From NCBI GenBank assembly GCA_039916225.1, contig JBDSLU010000290.1, forward strand, positions 1 through 36,046: a stretch of 36,046 nucleotides of DNA, written 5' to 3'. A model generated the notes under the pieces. The model searched no databases. It was not told where the DNA came from and saw only the letters and a list, made by a program, of their open reading frames with translations. Position 1 is the stretch's first letter. The number at the start of each line of letters is the position of its first letter. Positions 30,059 to 36,046 of the stretch are shown here, piece after piece. The position numbers were made by a program, and so were the translations under genes. This stretch comes from JBDSLU01 sp039916225. Lineage in GTDB: Bacteria; Acidobacteriota; Vicinamibacteria; Vicinamibacterales; Vicinamibacteraceae.

Positions 30059-30962
30059 CGACGCGACCCGGCCGGGCAAAGAATCGGCCCAGCGCCTCCG
30101 CGGTTTCAACCGGTGTCTCTTCCGGGAAGAAGTGACCGCCGTCCACGGCGTGCCCCTCGACCTCGTCCGCCCACGTTCGCCAGACGCCCAGGGGTCCGCC
30201 CTGCCGAGTACCAATCCTCGAGCGGCCCTCGATCGCTCCATAGCGCCAGCAACCGGCAGGTGATGCGGCGGCCGGCGGCGAGGTCGATGCGGTCGTGCTC
30301 TCGGTCGATCGTGGCCGCGGCGCGGTACTCCTCGCAGATCGCGTGGGCGTGGCTCGGATCGGCCAGCACTCGGACGTAGGCCGCCCGCATGTCGGCCGGG
30401 AATACGCTCGCCGGCGAGCCCCCACGAGCCAAGCGCCTGATCGACGATCGCGTCAGCGGCGGCGGCGAGGATGCGCTCGGGAAGCGGTTCGGGGTTGGGC
30501 CAGCAGCGACCACGGCCAGAAGCCGAGCGCGAAACGCGCGTCGGCCTGTTGCCAGGCCGTATGGGTTGGGACCACATCGAGCACGGCAACGCGGCTGACG
30601 CGAGCGGGGTGGTCGAGCGCAAGACGATAGGCGACGCGACCGCCGCGATCGTGGCCGGCGACCGAAAAGCGCTCGCAGCCGAGGCGCCCCATCGTCCGGA
30701 CCATGTCCTGCGCCATCGTGCGTTTCGCATACGGCGCGTGGTCGGCGGCCGACGCCGGGCATCCGCTGCGGCCGTAGCCCCGGAGGTCGGCGCAGACGAC
30801 GAAGTGTCGCCGCGCCAGGAGCGGCGCGACCGCGCGCCACATCACATGCGTCTCCGGACACCCGTGCAGGAGAAGGACCGGCGGTCCTGCTCCCGAGGAG
30901 CGGACGAAGATCGTGGTGTCGCCTAGGTCTATTTCGTCGGCGCTGAAGTCGTCCAGGCGCAC
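30012..30962 (-). pseudogene. Haloacetate dehalogenase-like alpha/beta hydrolase with three frameshifts
   Basis: Four reading-frame segments in order make one complete product of about 315 aa of the fluoroacetate/haloacetate dehalogenase family. The first (30962 to about 30492) has LLLHGCPETHVMW, DLRGYGRS and GHDRGGRVAYR, the last being the nucleophile motif with Asp and two carboxylate-binding Arg. The second has PLPERILAAAADAIVDQALGSWG. The third has YRAAATIDREHDRIDLAAGRRI, the substrate-pocket signature. The fourth has DGGHFFPEE with the catalytic His. Each junction is repaired by removing a single base from a C/G run: GGGG at 30491-30494, CCCCC at 30419-30423, and CCC near 30200. The gene starts with GTG 17 bases after the PduO gene. 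It is either a recent pseudogene or shows sequence errors; intact members cleave C-halogen bonds of haloacetates. Confidence 0.8.
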
Positions 30963-30979
30963 GGACCCGTCGCCGCCGG

Positions 30980-31543
30980 CTACGCCTTCTCGTCCCAGAG
31001 CGGCTCGGGGATCCCGCGCTGGTTGTTCTCGTAGCGGGCCATCACGAACAGGGCGTCCGAGAGGCGATTGAGGTACTGCATCGCCTGCTTGCCGATCGGC
31101 TCGAGCCGCGACAGCGTCAGCACGTCGCGTTCGGCCCGGCGGCAGACCGTGCGGGCGACGTGCAGGTGCGCCGACCCCGGCGCCCCGCCCGGGAGGATGA
31201 AGTTCTTCAGCGGGCCGACGATCTCGTTCAGCTCGTCGATCAGCGCCTCGAGCGCCTCGACGTGGCGCGGCTCGATCTGCGGGATCGGCCACTTGCCTTT
31301 GTCCTCTTCGAGGAAGCACAGGTCCGAGCCGAGGTGGAACAGCTCGTTCTGGATCGGCGGCAGCGCCGCAGTCAGGCGCGGCACCAGGCCGTGCGCCAGC
31401 GCCACGCCGATGGCCGAGTTCAGCTCATCGACCGTGCCGAAGGCGGCGACGCGCGGCGAGTCCTTGGCGACGCGCTGGCCACCGCCGAGGCCGGTCGAAC
31501 CGTCGTCGCCCTTGCGGGTGTAGATCTTCGTCAGTCGAGGCAT
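30980..31543 (-). CDS. Cob(I)yrinic acid a,c-diamide adenosyltransferase, PduO type
   Basis: The 187-aa product transfers the adenosyl group of ATP to cob(I)alamin, making adenosylcobalamin. It has the PduO/MMAB motifs: TKIYTRKGDDGSTGLGGG (5-22) for ATP, VDELNSAIG (38-46), RTVCRRAER with the conserved arginines, and LNRLSDALFVMARYEN at the end. Length is normal. It starts 13 bases after the dipeptidase stop, with AGGA overlapping that stop as a Shine-Dalgarno sequence, and is followed by the broken dehalogenase gene. The cotranscription with a dipeptidase has no obvious metabolic logic. No B12-dependent enzyme lies in the window. Confidence 0.95.
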   Translation of the reverse strand: MPRLTKIYTRKGDDGSTGLGGGQRVAKDSPRVAAFGTVDELNSAIGVALAHGLVPRLTAALPPIQNELFHLGSDLCFLEEDKGKWPIPQIEPRHVEALEALIDELNEIVGPLKNFILPGGAPGSAHLHVARTVCRRAERDVLTLSRLEPIGKQAMQYLNRLSDALFVMARYENNQRGIPEPLWDEKA

Positions 31544-31556
31544 GCGGGCGTCGATC

Positions 31557-32846
31557 CTACTTCTTCATCGCGCCGTCGAGCGCCTCGATGGTCGCCTTGG
31601 ACGGACCGCGCGTCTTCTGCAGCCGCTGCGCGACGCCTTCCGCGGTCTTCATGACACGCAGGACGTTGCGGCCAGCGATCTTCTGGACGTCGTCGTCGCT
31701 GTAGCCGCGCTTCAGTAACTCGGCGAACAACGCGGGATACGTGCTGACGTCGCCGAGTCCCTCGACGACGGTCTCGATGCCGTCGAAGTCGCCGCCGATG
31801 CCGATGTGGTCGATGCCGGCGGTCTTGCGGATGTGATCGACGTGGTCGGCGACCATCGCCAGCGTCGCCGGGGGCGCCGGATTGGCTTTGTCCCACGCCT
31901 CGAGGGCGGCGGTGACCGCCTCCGGGGTCGACTGGGGCAGCCCCTTCAGTCGAACCCGCTCGCCCTCGCGCTTCAGGTAACGAGGTCCGGCGTCGGGCGC
32001 CGTGAAGCCGGGCACGAAGCTGACCATCACGATACCGCCGTTCTTCTTGACCTCGAGCAGCACGTCGTCGGGCACGTTGCGCGGCACGTCGCAGATCGCC
32101 CTCGCCGACGAGTGCGAGAAGATCACGGGCGCTTCGCTGACGCGCAGCGCGTCGTGCATCGTGTCCGTCGAGACGTGGCTGAGGTCGACCAGCATCCCCA
32201 GCCGGTTCATCTCGCGGACGACTTCCTCGCCGAACGGCGACAGGCCGCCGCTGCGGGCCACGTCCATCGCTGAATCCGCCCACGGCAGGGTGACGTTGTG
32301 GGTCAGCGTCATATAGCCGACGCCCATCCGCGCGAACTGGCGCAGCGCGGCGAGTGAGCGGTCGATCGAGTGGCCGCCCTCCATGCCCATCATCGACGCG
32401 ACCCGCCCGGCCTTGGTGATGCGCTCGACGTCGGCGGCGGTCCGTGCCGCCTCGAACGTGTCGGGGTAGCGCCGCAGCAGGTCCTGCACCGAATCGATCT
32501 GCTCGAGGGTCGCGGTGACCGCGTCCTGCCCCTGCATCGTTCCCGGCACGTAGACCGACCAGAACTGGCCGCCGAGGCCGCCGGCGCGAACCCGGGCGAT
32601 GTCGGTATGGAAGGTGGGCCGGGGCTGGCGCAGATCGAAGACGTCGAAGTCGTAGCGCGGCTTCTGCTCGCGCATCCGCCACGGGATGTCGTTGTGGCCG
32701 TCGATCAGCGGAGCGCGCTCGACCAGGCGCCTGGCGTGGGCCAGGCGCTTCGTGCTTTCGGGATCGGTGGACATCTGGGCGCGGGGAACGGAGACCGAGG
32801 CGAGGGCAATCGCGACGGTCGTCGCGACGAAGAGCGGGGGCCGCAT
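31557..32846 (-). CDS. Exported membrane dipeptidase (M19, renal-dipeptidase-like)
   Basis: The 429-aa product has a signal peptide (1-23, ending VPRA-Q) and the M19 amidohydrolase metal set: H51 and D53 in LIDGHNDIPW, E156 in GMEGGHS, H224 in VDLSHVS, H245 in IFSHSSARAI, and D353 in GIGGDFDG. M19 enzymes cleave dipeptides, including those with D-residues, and in animals also beta-lactams, with two zinc ions. It should be periplasmic. On the minus strand upstream of ATG 32846 lies GTAGAAAC, about seven bases from the start, with no Shine-Dalgarno sequence. It heads the transcript that continues into the PduO gene and diverges from the TonB-dependent receptor gene (226-base gap). Confidence 0.93.
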   Translation of the reverse strand: MRPPLFVATTVAIALASVSVPRAQMSTDPESTKRLAHARRLVERAPLIDGHNDIPWRMREQKPRYDFDVFDLRQPRPTFHTDIARVRAGGLGGQFWSVYVPGTMQGQDAVTATLEQIDSVQDLLRRYPDTFEAARTAADVERITKAGRVASMMGMEGGHSIDRSLAALRQFARMGVGYMTLTHNVTLPWADSAMDVARSGGLSPFGEEVVREMNRLGMLVDLSHVSTDTMHDALRVSEAPVIFSHSSARAICDVPRNVPDDVLLEVKKNGGIVMVSFVPGFTAPDAGPRYLKREGERVRLKGLPQSTPEAVTAALEAWDKANPAPPATLAMVADHVDHIRKTAGIDHIGIGGDFDGIETVVEGLGDVSTYPALFAELLKRGYSDDDVQKIAGRNVLRVMKTAEGVAQRLQKTRGPSKATIEALDGAMKK

Positions 32847-32978
32847 CCCGACGTTTCTACCACGAAGGCGTTGGTCGGAGCCGACTCGGCCTTGGAATCG
32901 GCCGTCCCGGGCCGATGTGCTTTGGTCACACCACCGACGGCCTCCGCCACATAACCCGCGCCAGCCTCATCCCCACCT

Positions 32979-32991
32979 TGGCATTCTGCCA
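32979..32991 (+). promoter_or_regulatory. Inverted repeat upstream of the TonB receptor gene
   Basis: TGGCA-TTC-TGCCA is a perfect palindrome within TTGGCATTCTGCCAG. It lies about 80 bases upstream of the receptor start codon and its first six bases resemble a -35 element, but no good -10 follows at 17-18 bases. A second short hairpin, CCCCCG (33021-33026) with CGGGGG (33036-33041), lies closer to the gene. Confidence 0.4.
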
Positions 32992-33072
32992 GACGGTCGG
33001 TCCAGTCATCCCACCGCGTTCCCCCGCGTCTGTGTCGGGGGCTATGGACCGTTTGTTGTGGAGGAAAAGACG

Positions 33073-35985
33073 ATGAAGAGAGTGCTGGCCAGTCTGGCGG
33101 GGGCGATTGCCCTCGTGACAGGTCTCGCCTCCGGTATGCACGCCCAGGGTCTCCAGACCGGCGTCATCACCGGAAGCATCACGTCGAACGACGGCTTGTC
33201 GATGCCGGGCGCGACGATCACGATTACGTCCCCCGTCTTGCAGGGCACGCAGTCCGCCGTCACCGATGTCAACGGCATTTACGTCGCCCGCGGCCTGCCC
33301 CCGGGTGAGTACGTCGTCACCGTCGAAATGGACGGCATGGCGACGGTCAAGCGTCCGACGCGCGTCGAGCTGGGCCGCACCGTCACGCTGGACGTCGGGA
33401 TGGCTCCGGCGGCGGTCGCCGAGCAGGTCACCGTGCGCGGCAACGCCGTGCCGGTCGTGACCAATCCGACCATCGGCGCCAACTTCAACGCCAAGCTGAT
33501 CAACGACCTGCCGACGGGCCGCACGCCGTTCACGATCGCCGAACTCGCCCCCGGCCTGACCGACAACGGGCCGAACGCCGGCCAGGTCACCATCGGCGGC
33601 GCCTTCGCCTACGACAACGTCTTCCTGATCAACGGCGTCGACGTCAACGACAACATCTTCGGCACCAACAACAACGTGTTCATCGAGGACGCGATCGAGG
33701 AGACGCAGGTGCTCACCTCGGGCATCTCGGCCGAGTACGGCCGCTTCTCCGGCGGCGTCGTGAACATCGTCACCAAGCGCGGCGGCGACACCTTCTCGGG
33801 CAGTTACCGCCACAACCTGAGCAACGCTTCGTGGACCGACGAGACGCCGTTCGAGACGCGCCAGCGTCCGGACCGCTATTCGAACGCCCTCGAAGGTACC
33901 CTCGGCGGACCGATCCTCCGGGCCAAGGCCTGGTTCTTCAGCGCCGGCCGCTACGAGAACTCGACCGAGGCCCGGACGTTCACGCAGACCGGCATCGGCT
34001 ACGACCTCGGCCTCGACAACAAGCGCTACGAGCTGAAGGGCACCTTCACGCCCTACATGAACCAGACGCTGCAGGTCGGCTTCACCGACAACCGCACCGT
34101 GCAGAAGAACCGGGCCGGCCTGACCGGCTCGATCGAACCGCGGACGCTGATCACCCGCTCGCTGCCGAACAATCTGTTCGTCGCCAACTGGAACGGTGTC
34201 CTGTCGCCGCGGCTCTTCGCCACCGCGCAGGTGTCGCAGAAGCGCCAGGGCTTCCGCAACACCGGCGGCACCAGCACCGCGATCGAGGATTCGCCGTTCC
34301 GCACCCGCGGGCTCAACGGCATCCCGGCCAACCAGCACTACAACGCGCCGTTCTTCGATTCCACCGACCCGGAAGACCGGAACAACCGCCAGGTGGCGGG
34401 TAGCCTGTCGACGCTGCTGTCGTCGGGCAAGGGCGGCAGCCACGACCTCAAGGGCGGCTTCGAGTGGTTCCGTTCGACCAACACCGGCGGCAACTCGCAG
34501 ACCTCGACGGGCTTCGTCTTCTACTCGGATTACATCAACGACGCCGGCGTGCCGGTGTTCGACAACCAGAGCCGCCTGATCCCGCGCTTCGTGCCCGGGT
34601 CGTCGCGCCTCTACAACTGGCTGGCGACGCGCGGCGCGACCATCGACATCAAGACGACGTCGCTCTACGCGCACGATCGCTGGTCGGTGAACCGCCGCCT
34701 GACGGTCGATGCGGGCATGCGCTACGAGCGCGTGCGCAGCTCGGCCACCGGCGACATCGTCGGCGCCGATACCGACACCATCGTGCCGCGGCTCGCCGCG
34801 ACGTTCGACGCCAAGGGTGACGGCCGGTTCGTGATCCAGGGCACCTACGCCCACTACGCCGGCAAGTACAGCGAGGCGCAGTTCACCAGCAACACCGACG
34901 TCGCCAACCCGAGCCTGATCCGCTACACCTATACCGGCCCGGCCGGTCAGGGCATGGACTTCGCGCCCGGCCTCGACGTCAACAACTACACGCAGATCAT
35001 CGACGGCACGTTCCCGACCGCCAACGTCTCGTTCGCGGATGGCCTGCACTCGCCGGTGACGCGCGAGTTCACGGCCTCACTCGGCAGCCAGATCTCGTCG
35101 AACGCTCACGTCAAGGTCACCTTCGTGTCGCGCGACGTGAAGGGCTTCATCGAGGACTTCATCACCCTCGGCAACGGGACCACCGACATCATCCGCAACG
35201 GCGAGTTCTTCGGGACGTTCGACAACACGGTCTACCGCAACACCGACGAGCCGCAGCGGCGCTACCAGGGCCTGATCATGCAGGGCAGCTACCGTGTCCG
35301 CAACGACCTGCAGTTCTCCGGTCACTGGACGGTGCAGCTGCAGAACGAAGGCGACTTCGAGGGTGAAGCCGCCAACCAGCCGGGCAACCCGTCGCTCTAC
35401 GGCGACTACCCGGAGGTGTTCACCGCGGACCGCAACTTCCCGGTCGGCCGCTTCGACGACTTCCAGCGCCACAAGCTGCGGGTGTGGGGCGTTTGGAACC
35501 GGCAGCTGGGCCGCTTCGGCTCGGTCGACGTGTCGGGCATGTGGAAGTACAACTCGGGCCTGACCTACACGCTGTTCGCGGCCAACTATCCGCTGACCGC
35601 GCAGCAGGAAGCGCTCGGCGCGGGCTACGCCAACGAGCCGAACGGCGGGGCGCAGAACCTGTTCTTCGGCGAGCGCGGGTCGCAGACGTTCGAGGGCTTC
35701 GCGCTGGTCGACCTGGGCGTCAACTACTCGATCCCGGTGTGGCACGCGGTGCGGCCGTACCTGAAGGTCGAGGTGCTGAACGCGCTCAACAACCAGAAGC
35801 TGATCGGGCACGACGTGGTGGTGACGGCGGATCCGAACAGCCCGCTCGACTCCCTTGGTCGTCCGACCGGCTACATCCGCGGCGCGCGCTTCGGTCAGGC
35901 GACGCGGAACCTGGACTACCCGACCTACCGTCCCGGCTTCGACGGCGGTCGCACCGTCCTGATGTCGTTCGGCTTGCGCTTCTAG
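33073..35985 (+). CDS. TonB-dependent receptor with carboxypeptidase-regulatory domain (Oar-like)
   Basis: The 970-aa product has a signal peptide (1-25, ending MHAQG). An N-terminal carboxypeptidase-regulatory-like beta-sandwich follows (about 28-115: GVITGSITSNDGLSMPGATITI, YVARGLPPGEYVVTVEMDG). A TonB-box-like EQVTVRG near 118 comes next, then a plug (about 130-240, with NVFLINGVDVND and SAEYGRFSGGVVNIVTKRGG) and a long beta-barrel ending in FGLRF with the terminal Phe typical of outer-membrane insertion. It imports or senses a large ligand such as an oligosaccharide, peptide or metal complex with energy from TonB/ExbBD. ATG 33073 follows GAGG by about nine bases. No SusD partner is seen, which fits the acidobacterial Oar-type receptors. 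The ligand is unknown. Confidence 0.95.
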   Translation: MKRVLASLAGAIALVTGLASGMHAQGLQTGVITGSITSNDGLSMPGATITITSPVLQGTQSAVTDVNGIYVARGLPPGEYVVTVEMDGMATVKRPTRVELGRTVTLDVGMAPAAVAEQVTVRGNAVPVVTNPTIGANFNAKLINDLPTGRTPFTIAELAPGLTDNGPNAGQVTIGGAFAYDNVFLINGVDVNDNIFGTNNNVFIEDAIEETQVLTSGISAEYGRFSGGVVNIVTKRGGDTFSGSYRHNLSNASWTDETPFETRQRPDRYSNALEGTLGGPILRAKAWFFSAGRYENSTEARTFTQTGIGYDLGLDNKRYELKGTFTPYMNQTLQVGFTDNRTVQKNRAGLTGSIEPRTLITRSLPNNLFVANWNGVLSPRLFATAQVSQKRQGFRNTGGTSTAIEDSPFRTRGLNGIPANQHYNAPFFDSTDPEDRNNRQVAGSLSTLLSSGKGGSHDLKGGFEWFRSTNTGGNSQTSTGFVFYSDYINDAGVPVFDNQSRLIPRFVPGSSRLYNWLATRGATIDIKTTSLYAHDRWSVNRRLTVDAGMRYERVRSSATGDIVGADTDTIVPRLAATFDAKGDGRFVIQGTYAHYAGKYSEAQFTSNTDVANPSLIRYTYTGPAGQGMDFAPGLDVNNYTQIIDGTFPTANVSFADGLHSPVTREFTASLGSQISSNAHVKVTFVSRDVKGFIEDFITLGNGTTDIIRNGEFFGTFDNTVYRNTDEPQRRYQGLIMQGSYRVRNDLQFSGHWTVQLQNEGDFEGEAANQPGNPSLYGDYPEVFTADRNFPVGRFDDFQRHKLRVWGVWNRQLGRFGSVDVSGMWKYNSGLTYTLFAANYPLTAQQEALGAGYANEPNGGAQNLFFGERGSQTFEGFALVDLGVNYSIPVWHAVRPYLKVEVLNALNNQKLIGHDVVVTADPNSPLDSLGRPTGYIRGARFGQATRNLDYPTYRPGFDGGRTVLMSFGLRF

Positions 35986-35993
35986 TTCTGTAT

Positions 35994-36021
35994 GTCGACG
36001 GCACGGAGCCGTGCCGTCGAC
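35994..36021. terminator. Strong hairpin after the TonB receptor gene
   Basis: GTCGACGGCACGG and its complement CCGTGCCGTCGAC form a perfect 13-bp stem with a two-base centre, beginning nine bases after the stop codon. No T-run follows within the visible bases, so Rho-independent strength is uncertain; it may instead protect the mRNA end. Confidence 0.6.
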
Positions 36022-36046
36022 CTCACAACGCCTCGGCCTTCGGCCT

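Noticed and set aside
32978..32993. TTGGCATTCTGCCAGA as a sigma-54 promoter
   Set aside because: Ten bases after GG comes GA rather than GC, so the obligatory -12 element is missing.
1..36046. tRNA, rRNA, insertion sequences or prophage genes
   Set aside because: No cloverleaf-like or rRNA-like stretches, transposase, integrase or attachment repeats were recognised on either strand.

Overview
This is a high-GC bacterial window with strongly G/C-biased third codon positions and short intergenic gaps. The gene families suggest a soil-type Acidobacterium, perhaps of the Vicinamibacteria. They include two ADOP/MacB-type permeases (one with a PadR gene), an Oar-like TonB-dependent receptor with a carboxypeptidase-regulatory domain, a double-propeller hybrid sensor kinase, a PEP-CTERM protein, a GMC oxidoreductase with its Tat-exported small subunit, and a PhoPQ-activated-like secreted protein. 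The lineage is an inference from family content; no rRNA or tRNA gene was seen.

Layout. 1-1643 (+): a frameshifted ATP-grasp tail, an unknown small protein and a metallo-beta-lactamase-fold hydrolase. 1692-4396: a winged-helix regulator divergent from a translationally coupled pair, an RnfD/NqrB-like membrane protein and a secreted DUF2330 protein. 4451-6130: a two-domain sulfurtransferase, then on the minus strand a PEP-CTERM protein with a good sigma-54 promoter. 6456-8378 (+): an M20 dipeptidase, a hairpin-rich gap and a MerB-like C-terminal domain protein. 8424-10964 (-): a solo ADOP permease. 11235-18318 (-): an L-arabinose cluster reading PhoPQ-related protein, araB, araD, araA, a paired palindromic repeat, a zinc dehydrogenase and a small lipoprotein-like gene. 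18484-22233 (+): a divergent sensor kinase. 22343-25329 (+): PadR plus ADOP permease behind a promoter with a palindromic operator. 25334-29327: VOC protein, mono-haem cytochrome c, an unknown protein, and the GMC/small-subunit dehydrogenase pair behind a FadR-type operator. 29519-32846: a secreted unknown protein (+), then (-) M19 dipeptidase, PduO-type cobalamin adenosyltransferase and a haloacetate-dehalogenase-like gene broken by three +1 frameshifts. 33073-35985 (+): TonB-dependent receptor closed by a strong hairpin.

How the genes may work together. The minus-strand arabinose cluster encodes a full route from L-arabinose to D-xylulose 5-phosphate and sits head-to-head with a sensor that could detect an extracellular ligand. 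The GMC protein, its Tat-exported partner and the nearby cytochrome c look like a periplasmic FAD sugar or alcohol dehydrogenase chain. The RnfD-like/DUF2330 pair is the least explained unit. The RnfD-like protein keeps the family fold but lacks the threonine that carries covalent FMN in true RnfD/NqrB, so its role is probably not classical Rnf electron transfer.

The most informative non-coding signals are the sigma-54 site at 6199-6213, the PadR-promoter palindrome at 22315-22331, the FadR-type palindrome at 29342-29356, the 22-bp palindrome present twice at 12882-12975, and several TANNNT boxes only 6-10 bases upstream of start codons, suggesting leaderless transcripts.
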